NCBI GenBank assembly: GCA_964605645.1
Contig: CAZSDJ010000069.1
Location: 1 to 5,479, forward strand
DNA length: 5,479 nt
Source: PXAH01 sp964605645
GTDB lineage: Bacteria; Omnitrophota; Gorgyraeia; Duberdicusellales; 4484-171
Reading direction: 5' to 3'
Shown: in pieces, positions 1 through 5,324 of the stretch
How the letters are laid out: every line of letters starts with the position of its first letter
How positions within the stretch are numbered: the stretch's first letter is position 1
Program-made: the position numbers and the translations under genes
Notes under the pieces: model-generated
What the model saw: the letters and a program-made list of their open reading frames with translations, nothing else
Databases searched by the model: none
What the model was told of the DNA's origin: nothing

Positions 1-58
1 GCCATTTTTACCTTTGAAGGGGATAAAACTACCTCACTAAATCTTACACTAAGTTGGA

Positions 59-421
59 TTATATTTCAGCATCCTCCACTAGTTTCCGATAATAATCTAT
101 GCACTCTTTGCAAACCGGTTCTTCTTTGCCCCATTTTGGATGATCTTTAGATATCAATTTTATCAAGTATTCTTCTGTTTTAATGTGTTCTAAGGCATGA
201 GCTTGATGAATCATCCTTTTGCAAACCGGGCATTGATATTTTTCATCTTCGCTCTCTGTTGCCTGAATGACCTTTTTTTCCGGCTGATCATTTTCTTTAG
301 TTTCCTTACACTTATTGCAGATATCTTGGTCTTTGCCTGTTAAAAACTGTTTAAAAAATAATCTTCTTATCTTTCCCGCCAAGCCACTCAAAACTACACC
401 ACACACCTTGCACTTTCTCAT
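59..421 (-). CDS. Small eight-cysteine putative zinc-binding protein, unknown function
   Basis: I do not recognise a named family. The 120-residue protein has four CxxC pairs: C4/C7, C35/C38, C64/C67 and C104/C107. The likely reading is two zinc sites, C4-C7 with C35-C38 and C64-C67 with C104-C107, separated by an acidic, Lys-rich linker at about residues 39-62. Three histidines (H72, H75, H79) follow the third pair and could be alternative ligands. There is no signal peptide or membrane segment, so it should be cytoplasmic. The start is well supported: AAGGAGG lies at 426-432, inside the 3' end of the exonuclease gene, and the ATG overlaps that gene's TGA stop by four bases (ATGA). This suggests translational coupling and co-expression with the nuclease. 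A nucleic-acid-binding role is plausible from the zinc modules and the partner but is inference only. Bases 1-58, downstream of its stop, show no gene and no convincing terminator. Confidence 0.75.
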   Translation of the reverse strand: MRKCKVCGVVLSGLAGKIRRLFFKQFLTGKDQDICNKCKETKENDQPEKKVIQATESEDEKYQCPVCKRMIHQAHALEHIKTEEYLIKLISKDHPKWGKEEPVCKECIDYYRKLVEDAEI

Positions 422-981
422 TTTTCCTCCTTATCTCTGTTATCATTTAACATGTTACAAAATAGTAAGCCTTGTTCGATGGCATCATCTAGGGCGACAT
501 GAGATCGTTTATTTTTGTCAAACCATTCCTTTGGCATTCTATTCTTTGTTACTTCATAAAAAGGTTTTTTTAATATCGCCGTAGCATAACTTTTAATATC
601 TAAAGCTAGGTAAGAAAAAGGATTTTTACCGACAAATTTTATCAAATACCAACTTATAAAATTAAAATCAAAAGAAGCCGGATACGCTAAAAATACCGGT
701 TTACCCGGTAATTCTTTTATCCATCGCAGATATTTTAGCATAGCTTTTTTGGGACTCTCTAAATTTTTGCGGCAGGCTTGCCAAGCTTTCTCTTGTGTTT
801 TCCACCACTTCATAGTATCCGGGTCTTGTTTTGCATTCGGTAAACATTTTAAATTTACACTAAAAGTTGATAGAATTTCTTTATTTTTGCCAAAAGCTGC
901 CGAACCAAAACTGAGCATCGAATACAAGCCTGGGACCGGCCCGTCAGTTTCAATATCAGTACTTACATAAATTTCATCCAT
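418..981 (-). CDS. DEDDh-type 3'-5' exonuclease (RNase H-like fold)
   Basis: This 187-residue protein has the residues of a DEDDh exonuclease, which removes nucleotides from 3' ends using two divalent metal ions. D9 and E11 form the ExoI motif (TDIETDGP), D105 sits in an ExoII-like segment (ASFDFNF), and H161 with D166 form the ExoIII motif (HVALDD, spacing H-x4-D). The opening, with IETDGPVPG and the LSFGSAAF strand, resembles the small single-domain Rv2179c-like 3'-5' exoribonuclease family rather than the polymerase III epsilon subunit. The length matches a stand-alone catalytic domain. There is no signal peptide, so it should be cytoplasmic. The start is supported by AAGGAG at 988-993, six bases before the ATG. 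The gene ends in TGA, overlapping the next ATG, and is the first gene of a two-gene unit with the cysteine protein. Whether the natural substrate is RNA or DNA cannot be read from the sequence. Confidence 0.85.
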   Translation of the reverse strand: MDEIYVSTDIETDGPVPGLYSMLSFGSAAFGKNKEILSTFSVNLKCLPNAKQDPDTMKWWKTQEKAWQACRKNLESPKKAMLKYLRWIKELPGKPVFLAYPASFDFNFISWYLIKFVGKNPFSYLALDIKSYATAILKKPFYEVTKNRMPKEWFDKNKRSHVALDDAIEQGLLFCNMLNDNRDKEEK

Positions 982-1021
982 TACAATCTCCTTGATTAGC
1001 CCCTATCATCATCGAATTTAC

Positions 1022-1129
1022 ACCCGCCTTGCCGAGCAAGGCGAGGCAGGAATCTGTTACGAATATACGAATAAATGTTTTTCAATTCGTAAATTGGTAT
1101 AGATTCGTACATTCGTAGATTATTCCTGC
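1022..1129. repeat. Intergenic palindromic element rich in ATTCGTA motifs
   Basis: The 171-bp gap between the exonuclease start and the metallopeptidase stop holds two nested structures. A GC-rich hairpin has arms CGCCTTG and CAAGGCG around a five-base loop (about 1026-1044). An imperfect palindrome then runs from 1046 to 1129: the left arm GCAGGAATCT..ACGAATATACGAAT is matched by the reverse complement of the right arm GATTCGTACATTCGTAGATTATTCCTGC, with small indels. At its centre CAATT-CGTA-AATTG (1083-1096) is again palindromic. It codes for nothing visible. It looks like a dispersed, mobile or REP-like repeat and might also act as a weak terminator for the metallopeptidase gene. Confidence 0.6.
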
Positions 1130-1152
1130 TCACTAATTAACCATTTACTATC

Positions 1153-1842
1153 TTACAAGCAGAGTTGATTTTCATAAATAGTAAACCATTTTCTTCTTTG
1201 CTTGTAGTCAGGGATTATGTTTGCTAAAAAATTCCAAAATTCGGCTGAATGATCGGGGATAATTATATGCACTAATTCATGTACCACTACATAATCAATA
1301 ACTGTAATCGGCGCCATTATTAAATAAGGGCTAAAGCTAACTTGTTTTTTGCTGGAACAATTCCCCCAACTTCGGTTAAAAGATTTAATCCGAAGATCAG
1401 AAACACTAACTCCTAAAACTTTTTCATAAAAATAAACTCTTTCCAGGATCTTTTTATAAGCTTGCTCCTTATACCATGCTTTCAATTTATTTTGAACATA
1501 TTTCTTCCTAGCTAAATATTTTTTAGAACCTAAAACTTTTAAATTTTGGCCGTCGATATAAATATCGGGTTTTCCCTCTTGCAGAAAAAGACGGCAATAA
1601 TTACCTAAAAAAAGATACTCCTCTCCCGAAATATACTTTCTGATCAAAGCAGGTTTTCTTATCTTTTGATTAAAATCAAGTTGTTTTTGAATCCAGTTAG
1701 ATTTTTGCGAAATAAATTGATTAATTTTTTTGTCTGGATAAGTCTTGGAAGCTTTAACAATAATTTCATTTTTGGGAGTTACTTCGATACAAATAGTTTT
1801 ACGATATGGCTTTCTGAGAAGAGTATAATTAAATGTCGGCAT
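1153..1842 (-). CDS. YgjP-type (DUF45) zinc metallopeptidase
   Basis: A 229-residue protein with the signature of the YgjP/DUF45 metallopeptidase domain. The zinc-binding HExxH motif is HELVH at residues 188-192, followed by a third likely ligand H198 in the family's DHSAEFW segment. The conserved RSWGNCSS block is at 157-164, shortly before it, and the N-terminal half (about 1-130) has the beta-rich and basic helical region usual for this family. The length is normal for the family. No signal peptide or transmembrane helix is seen, so it is probably cytoplasmic. The peptide substrate of these proteins is not known to me. The ATG has no good Shine-Dalgarno site; a GGGG run lies about 16-20 bases upstream. 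A minus-strand TACAAT at 1875-1880 could be its -10 box but lacks a good -35. It is transcribed divergently from the lipoprotein gene. Confidence 0.9.
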   Translation of the reverse strand: MPTFNYTLLRKPYRKTICIEVTPKNEIIVKASKTYPDKKINQFISQKSNWIQKQLDFNQKIRKPALIRKYISGEEYLFLGNYCRLFLQEGKPDIYIDGQNLKVLGSKKYLARKKYVQNKLKAWYKEQAYKKILERVYFYEKVLGVSVSDLRIKSFNRSWGNCSSKKQVSFSPYLIMAPITVIDYVVVHELVHIIIPDHSAEFWNFLANIIPDYKQRRKWFTIYENQLCL

Positions 1843-1880
1843 AATTCTTATAATTTCATACCCCTGCTTGCACTATTGTA

Positions 1881-1908
1881 TTGACAAGTTCATTAGTTAA
1901 GATATTAT
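1881..1908 (+). promoter_or_regulatory. Sigma-70-like promoter of the lipoprotein gene
   Basis: A perfect TTGACA (1881-1886) is followed after 16 bases by TATTAT (1903-1908), or after 17 by ATTATA. This predicts a start near 1915 and a leader of about 37 bases before the ATG at 1952. The minus-strand TACAAT at 1875-1880, a possible -10 for the divergent metallopeptidase gene, abuts the -35 box, so the two promoters could compete. Confidence 0.65.
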
Positions 1909-1951
1909 ATATGTAAATATCGGAAAATCAACTGTAACCTATTAGACCGTC

Positions 1952-2371
1952 ATGAAATATTTAATTACAATTTTAATTATTTTTATATTTCTTACCAGTT
2001 GTTCTCCTCTGGAAACTGCCAGGTTAACAGGGATTGGCCTGAGGCCTTTTAAAACTAAAGGTAAAGTTTATAGCCAAACCTTCGAAAAAGATTTAGTTAC
2101 TTGTTACAAGAAAACGGAAAAAATAATAAAAAGCTTTGAAGCTCTGCTCTATCGGGGATCACCAAAAAAAGGCTTTATAGTTTCGATGGGATATAATGAA
2201 ATATTTCCGGCAGCGAGTTATTCAACTGAAGTTGCTCTATTTTTTACTGGGGTTGATGAAAATAAAACTAAAATCGAAATATCCTCACTTAATCATAACT
2301 TGTCAGAATTTATTTCTCAGAAAATATTTGAAGAACTTAAAAATCCAATCCCGCCAGAATCAAATAATTAA
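1952..2371 (+). CDS. Small secreted lipoprotein, unknown function
   Basis: The 139-residue product begins with a lipoprotein signal peptide: a short basic start, a hydrophobic stretch of Ile, Leu and Phe at about residues 4-14, and the lipobox LTSC with the lipidated cysteine at position 17. Signal peptidase II would leave a mature chain of about 123 residues. The +2 residue is Ser, not Asp, so in a Gram-negative cell the outer membrane is the likelier destination. The mature part has a pattern of strand, helix and two further strands. It loosely recalls small lipoproteins of the DUF3568 kind, but the resemblance is too weak to name the family. The TTGACA promoter lies just upstream. No Shine-Dalgarno motif precedes the ATG, unlike most genes here. 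Its TAA overlaps the stop codon of the convergent YkgJ-type gene. Confidence 0.8.
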   Translation: MKYLITILIIFIFLTSCSPLETARLTGIGLRPFKTKGKVYSQTFEKDLVTCYKKTEKIIKSFEALLYRGSPKKGFIVSMGYNEIFPAASYSTEVALFFTGVDENKTKIEISSLNHNLSEFISQKIFEELKNPIPPESNN

Positions 2372-2730
2372 CTCTTTCTCTTTTTTTTGCTACTTAAATA
2401 TTTTTCTAAGTCCTCTGGATGTTCTAACATAGCATCATAATATTTTCCGTATCGTTCACAATTAGGAGGATTATGAAGGCGGCATTTCTTGGGACGCTTT
2501 TTATAAATTGTGCAAAAATTATCTTCGGACAAATACATACATCTACCTTCAATTAATTGGTACCAGCGCCTTTTTCGAATATATACTTTTACGGTATCAT
2601 ATTGAAGCTGCCACTTTAGGTCTTCTACTTCTTTTGCGTTCTCGGGTTTTCCGATCTCCATTGCTAAATTCGTACAACAAATTGCCGGGCACCCTTTACA
2701 ATATTTATTACTCTTAATTTTGCCGGTCAT
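2368..2730 (-). CDS. YkgJ-type cysteine-cluster protein (putative zinc/iron chelating)
   Basis: A 120-residue protein of the YkgJ family, whose conserved cysteines are thought to bind zinc or an iron-sulfur cluster; no specific reaction is established. The first cluster is C11-x2-C14-x3-C18-C19. The second group is C64, C73, C83 and C91, with the typical context CMYL..FCTIYKKRPKKCR that characterises these proteins. No signal peptide is present, so it should be cytoplasmic. It is the last gene of a three-gene run: only one base separates its ATG from the TAA of the HIT gene, and its ribosome-binding site is weak (AAGG about 12 bases upstream), so translation probably depends on coupling to the HIT gene. 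The lysine-rich tail (KKKRKS) ends in a TAA that overlaps the convergent lipoprotein gene's stop. Confidence 0.9.
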   Translation of the reverse strand: MTGKIKSNKYCKGCPAICCTNLAMEIGKPENAKEVEDLKWQLQYDTVKVYIRKRRWYQLIEGRCMYLSEDNFCTIYKKRPKKCRLHNPPNCERYGKYYDAMLEHPEDLEKYLSSKKKRKS

Positions 2731-2731
2731 T

Positions 2732-3121
2732 TTAGCTATTAGCCTTAATTTTTTCTGCCATTTCTCTTAACTGGTTTTGATCAACTTCTTTTGCATTCGA
2801 AAAATTAAGGTCACCTAAAGAAGTTATGGGCACCAAATGAACATGAGCGTGAGGAACTTCTAAGCCGGCCACCATTATTCCAACACGTTTGCAATCAACG
2901 ACTTTGGCAATCATTTTAGCTACTTTTTTAGAAAAAACTAAAATCTGAGAAAGCAGCTGATCATCTAAATCAAAAATATAATCAACTTCACATTTGGGTA
3001 TAACTAAAGTATGGCCTGGTTTAATTGGCCGAATATCTAGGAAAGCTAAGAATTTATCATTTTCCAATATTTTGTAAGCCGGAATTTCTCCTTTAATAAT
3101 TTTCGTAAATAAGGTCGTCAT
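2732..3121 (-). CDS. HIT-family (histidine triad) nucleotide hydrolase
   Basis: A complete 129-residue HIT protein, a superfamily of hydrolases and transferases acting on the alpha-phosphate of nucleotide conjugates such as nucleoside phosphoramidates or dinucleoside polyphosphates. The catalytic triad is HAHVHL: H91, H93 and H95, with H93 expected to be the nucleophile. Upstream, FTKIIKGEIPAYKI (5-18), AFLDIRPIKPGHTLVIPK (26-43) and the H37 strand are standard HIT landmarks. The overall length fits the Hint-like branch rather than the longer GalT or Fhit branches. It is cytoplasmic and probably dimeric by family. The start is supported by AGGAGGT at 3125-3131. It sits 13 bases after the nitroreductase stop and one base before the YkgJ-type gene, so the three are very likely one transcript. 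The exact substrate cannot be told. Confidence 0.93.
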   Translation of the reverse strand: MTTLFTKIIKGEIPAYKILENDKFLAFLDIRPIKPGHTLVIPKCEVDYIFDLDDQLLSQILVFSKKVAKMIAKVVDCKRVGIMVAGLEVPHAHVHLVPITSLGDLNFSNAKEVDQNQLREMAEKIKANS

Positions 3122-3134
3122 TCTACCTCCTAAA

Positions 3135-3629
3135 TTAAAATTTTTCTTGATGTAACACTTCTTTTACTGATCTTTTTTGGTGCGGTTTAGGCTCAGAATC
3201 AGGATAACCTAAAGAAATAATACTGACGAGTTTATACTCACTGGGTACATTTAAATATTTGCAAATATCAACAGCATAATCTTTTTTGTCTCCGGCAATC
3301 CAGCAAGATCCTATCCCAAAAGAAGTAGCGGCAAGTAAAATATTTTCTGTTGCCGCCGAACCATCTTCTAGATAATATTTTGTATCTTTTGCAACAACTA
3401 CAATACCAGCGGCCGCCTCTTTTAAAAATTTACCATGATCTGTAATATCTCCTAAATCTTCCAAACGTTTTTTGTCGCTGACTGCGATAAACTCCCAAGG
3501 CTCTTCGCCACGTGCGGTGGGAGCAAGACGGGCTGCATCAACAATTTTTTCCAGCTTTTCTGCCTCGATTTTTTGCTCACTGTATTCTCGAACACTGCTT
3601 CTCTTTTTAACAACTTCCCAAAAATCCAT
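3135..3629 (-). CDS. Nitroreductase-family FMN oxidoreductase
   Basis: A compact 164-residue nitroreductase-fold protein, a family that uses FMN and NAD(P)H to reduce nitro compounds, quinones or other acceptors. The N-terminal KKRSSVREY (8-16) holds the Arg/Ser residues that bind the FMN phosphate. APTARGEEPWEF is the family's 'APS..N.QPW.F' loop, and GSAATENILLAATSFGIGSCWI is the conserved helix and strand near the flavin. The end, LGYPDSEPKPHQKRSVKEVLH, is typical. It is at the short end of the family. I start it at the ATG at 3629, giving MDFWEVV; an ATG five codons upstream would lie inside the strong GAGGAGGG ribosome-binding site, which sits six bases before 3629. It is the first gene of the nitroreductase-HIT-YkgJ run. 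The physiological substrate is unknown. Confidence 0.92.
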   Translation of the reverse strand: MDFWEVVKKRSSVREYSEQKIEAEKLEKIVDAARLAPTARGEEPWEFIAVSDKKRLEDLGDITDHGKFLKEAAAGIVVVAKDTKYYLEDGSAATENILLAATSFGIGSCWIAGDKKDYAVDICKYLNVPSEYKLVSIISLGYPDSEPKPHQKRSVKEVLHQEKF

Positions 3630-3683
3630 ATTCTCCCTCCTCATTAAAAATGAATTATTTAGCGAATACCTTTATTTTTAATG

Positions 3684-3718
3684 ACACTGAGTCGAATTAC
3701 TCGACGCAGTGTATTATA
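3684..3718 (-). promoter_or_regulatory. Probable -10 box and palindrome upstream of the nitroreductase gene
   Basis: On the minus strand a perfect TATAAT (3718-3713) is followed at once by a palindrome with 12-base arms and one mismatch (ACACTGCGTCGA and TCGACTCAGTGT, loop five bases, 3684-3712). Transcription from that -10 would start inside the palindrome, about 77 bases before the nitroreductase ATG. The -35 match is poor (TTCGTT at 17 bp), which fits an activator- or repressor-controlled promoter. The palindrome could be an operator or a hairpin in the leader. Confidence 0.5.
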
Positions 3719-3759
3719 CCTAATATTATTACTCAACGAAGTATCTTATACCATATTAT
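3696..3759. repeat. Two-copy tandem duplication, period 32 bp
   Basis: ATTACTCGACGCAGTGTATT.. (from 3696) is repeated as ATTACTCAACGAAGTATCTT.. (from 3728). Both copies continue with TATACC and an AT-rich ATATTATT tail. They differ at about five positions plus a small indel. Each copy carries a minus-strand TATAA box (TATAAT at 3713-3718, TATAAG in the second), so the duplication has doubled the -10 element in front of the nitroreductase run. A C8T8 tract follows at 3777-3792. Confidence 0.6.
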
Positions 3760-3800
3760 TAAGAAAAAGGTCGCTGCCCCCCCCTTTTTTTTGAGCTTTA

Positions 3801-3850
3801 GAGATTGCTTCGTCGCCCTTGACACCAAAGATGTCAAGGGCTCCTCGCAA
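3801..3850. repeat. REP-like palindromic repeat, the IS insertion target
   Basis: The element starts GAGATTGCTTCGTC. It has a perfect 10-bp inner stem, GCCCTTGACA with TGTCAAGGGC around a seven-base loop (3815-3841). It ends TCCTCGCAA, whose GCAAT pairs with the opening ATTGC. This is the layout of the dispersed repeats with ends ATTGC..CCTCGCAATGAC found in many bacterial genomes. The copy is cut after CGCAA; its remaining end, TGACGG, lies beyond the insertion sequence at 5328-5333. GC content is clearly above the surroundings. Confidence 0.75.
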
Positions 3851-3857
3851 TGGTAAC

Positions 3858-3880
3858 ATGAAAAAGAGGCTTCCTCCCAA
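3858..3880. repeat. IS left subterminal inverted repeats
   Basis: ATGAAAAAG (3858-3866) is a perfect inverted match to 5316-5324. Two bases further on, GCTTCCTCCCAA (3869-3880) is a perfect 12-base inverted match to 5253-5264. In the left end the two motifs are nearly contiguous. Such sites are where the transposase and the ends are expected to meet. Confidence 0.8.
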
Positions 3881-3935
3881 GGACATCTAAAGAGGCCTTT
3901 AATGGCCAAGATGTTTTTGGATCTCGAGGATCAAA

Positions 3936-3970
3936 TGGTATTATGTAGAAAAGTAAATTTTCTAACACCA
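3936..3970 (+). promoter_or_regulatory. Hairpin in the transposase leader
   Basis: TAGAAAA and TTTTCTA form a perfect seven-base stem around GTAAA (3946-3964), extended by TGGT (3936-3939) pairing with ACCA (3967-3970). It lies 10 bases before the transposase ribosome-binding site (AAGGAGG, 3981-3987) and could modulate translation of read-through messages. There is no U-tract, so it is not an ordinary terminator. Confidence 0.45.
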
Positions 3971-3991
3971 TTAACCTTAGAAGGAGGCCCT

Positions 3992-5002
3992 ATGAATAAG
4001 TATATAGGATTGGATGCCCATTCGTCAACATGTTCTTTTTCTGTGCTGGATGAGCGCGGTAAAGTCTTGGATGCTGTAAAGATTACAACAAACGGAAGAT
4101 TGTTAAGAGAATACGTACGCAGCGTATCCGGCAAAAAGAAATTAACATTTGAAGAATGTGAATTAAGTAGTTGATTGTACGAAATGTTTAAAAACGAAGA
4201 TTGTGAATTGTTAGTTTGTAACCCTGTAGAAAATAAAAGCTACAAGAAAGCCAAGACAGATAAACTTGATGCCAGGCAACTAGCTGATTTATTACGGGGT
4301 AATTTTTTAAAACCTGTGTATCATAATGGATCAGACCGTGAGAAGTTCAGGATTCTTATGAGTGGCTATCAGCAATTGGTGGATGATGCTATCAAAATAA
4401 AGAACAGATATAAATCATTATTTCGCAAAGATGGCATAAGGCCCTTGGGGTCAAAGTTGTATAACGATGAAGATTTACTCAAAGACTTAAGCCGAAAAGA
4501 CCTTCAGTTCGTGGGCAAGCAAAAGTATCGTTTACTTGAAGAGATGGAACGAAGCAGAAAAGAATACATATGTGAAATAAAAAAATACAATAAAAAATTC
4601 AAGGAAATCAGAGTTTTGAAAACATTAGATGGGATAGCTGATATTCAGGCGGCAAAGATCGTAGCACAAGTGATAAACCCCGGGAGATTTAAAAACAAAC
4701 ACAAATATTTCAGTTACTGCGGATTAGTACGTCACAGACAAATCAGCGGAGATAAAAATTATGGTGACAAAAAGATTTGGGGAAATAGAACTTTAAAGTG
4801 CGTATATAAGATGGCTGCAAATTCCGCCCTTAAAAGCAATAGTGTTTTCAGAAAATATTATGATCATTTGAGAAGAAATGGCAGTAATCATAAAAATGCC
4901 AGGAATGCGGTTAGCAGGAAGATAGCCGCTATAAGTTTACAGCTATGGAAAAATAATGTGAAATTTAAACCAGAAATGGTAACAAACGGTATAATCGAGT
5001 AA
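3992..5002 (+). pseudogene. IS110-family DEDD transposase interrupted by an in-frame TGA
   Basis: The full frame is 336 codons, normal for IS110/IS1111 recombinases, which move the element through a circular form using a bridge RNA. Start: AAGGAGG at 3981-3987 precedes MNKYIGLDAH. The N-terminal RuvC-like domain supplies D8, a Glu in FEEC (54-55), and D90/D93 in KTDKLDAR. The C-terminal transposase domain (about 211-300) has LDGIADIQAAKIVA and RQISGD with the candidate catalytic serine S252. Codon 61 (4172-4174) is TGA within LSS-stop-LYEMF. Related proteins generally have Trp before LYE, so a TGG to TGA change is the simplest origin. The rest of the frame is intact with no frameshift, so the lesion looks recent. 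Restart at the ATG at 4184 would lose D8 and the Glu. Programmed readthrough cannot be excluded, but I see no SECIS-like hairpin after the TGA. Confidence 0.88.
4990..4995 (+). promoter_or_regulatory. Predicted -10 box of the bridge RNA, inside the transposase gene
   Basis: A perfect TATAAT overlaps the last codons of the transposase frame (GGTATAATCGAG). A start six or seven bases downstream falls at 5001-5002, exactly where the 5' stem of the predicted bridge RNA begins. The -35 region (around 4965-4972) matches poorly. Confidence 0.55.
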
Positions 5003-5175
5003 AACAGTGAAAAGCGCATTATCATATTTTCTGTTTTCTCGAGAGAGGGATGAGGTCCAAACGTCATTGGCCCCAGAGGCCCAACGCAATGGTTGACACA
5101 CCCTCATTTAAATCGAAATTTACTATGCTCTTCGAGAGCACCGATAGATGACTGAAAATTGACCGTTTGTCAATA
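5001..5175 (+). ncRNA. Bridge RNA of the IS110/IS1111 element (predicted)
   Basis: The segment folds as a bridge RNA, which pairs with target and donor DNA to direct the recombinase. (1) A 5' stem-loop: AAAACAG (5001-5007) with CTGTTTT (5031-5037). (2) A target-binding loop closed by ATGAGG (5050-5055) and CCTCAT (5102-5107). Its left guide is CGTCA (5062-5066) and its right guide CGCAATG (5085-5091), on either side of hairpin 5067-5084. (3) A donor-binding loop with left guide TTACTA (5120-5125), hairpin TGCTCT-TCG-AGAGCA (5126-5140) and right guide ATAGATG (5144-5150). (4) A final hairpin ATTGAC-CGTTT-GTCAAT (5158-5174). The target guides jointly spell CGTCATTGCG, the minus strand of the insertion site CGCAA|TGACG. 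The donor guides match the joined element ends ATAGA-TG-GTAA with one G-U pair at the core. The predicted length of about 175 nt is like that of the IS621 bridge RNA. Confidence 0.8.
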
Positions 5176-5252
5176 TTTCACAAAATAGTAATTATAAGTA
5201 AACAGAAGTGATAATTAAAGAGCTGTTAAGATTGCTCGAGGTAATTCGTATA

Positions 5253-5324
5253 TTGGGAGGAAGCATGCAAAATGTGTATATTTTGCAAACAGGAGAGTTA
5301 TTTATTATTGACATGCTTTTTCAT
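5253..5324. repeat. IS right subterminal inverted repeats, separated by a 51-bp spacer
   Basis: TTGGGAGGAAGC (5253-5264) and CTTTTTCAT (5316-5324) are the inverted partners of the two left-end motifs. Here they are 51 bases apart, against two in the left end. The spacer contains a hairpin TGCAAAAT-GTGTAT-ATTTTGCA (5266-5287) and is bordered by CATGC at 5264-5268 and 5312-5316. Confidence 0.75.
5308..5313 (+). promoter_or_regulatory. -35 half of the predicted circle-junction promoter
   Basis: TTGACA lies 14 bases from the right end of the IS, with no matching -10 box in the flank. If the ends are joined in a circle, TAACAT (3854-3859) at the left end falls 17 bases after it, forming a promoter directed at the transposase gene. 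Junction promoters of this kind are known for circle-forming insertion sequences. Confidence 0.55.

Noticed and set aside
1..150. An open plus-strand frame entering from the left edge.
   Set aside because: It lies antisense over the well-supported cysteine protein gene and its translation has no recognisable features.
2196..2432. A 78-codon plus-strand ORF.
   Set aside because: It is a shifted-frame shadow of the lipoprotein gene and the T-rich stretch after it.
3765..3792. A rho-independent terminator formed by AAAAAGG and CCTTTTTTTT.
   Set aside because: The stem is almost all A-T with a 12-base loop, and no gene ends nearby on the plus strand.
3902..3991. A longer transposase starting at the ATG at 3902.
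   Set aside because: It has no ribosome-binding site, and its 30 extra residues do not resemble IS110 N-termini; the ATG at 3992 with AAGGAGG gives the standard MNKYIGLDAH opening.
3851..3991. A bridge RNA in the left end, as in the IS110 group proper.
   Set aside because: The left end is only 141 bp and shows no paired guides matching target and donor, whereas the right end shows both.
4172..4174. UGA read as Trp or Gly through an alternative genetic code, or as selenocysteine.
   Set aside because: None of the seven host genes has an internal TGA, all their Trp codons are TGG, and the exonuclease ends at TGA with a normal ATGA overlap. No hairpin follows the TGA as a bacterial SECIS would. 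Not fully excluded, because readthrough of the exonuclease would add only eight residues.
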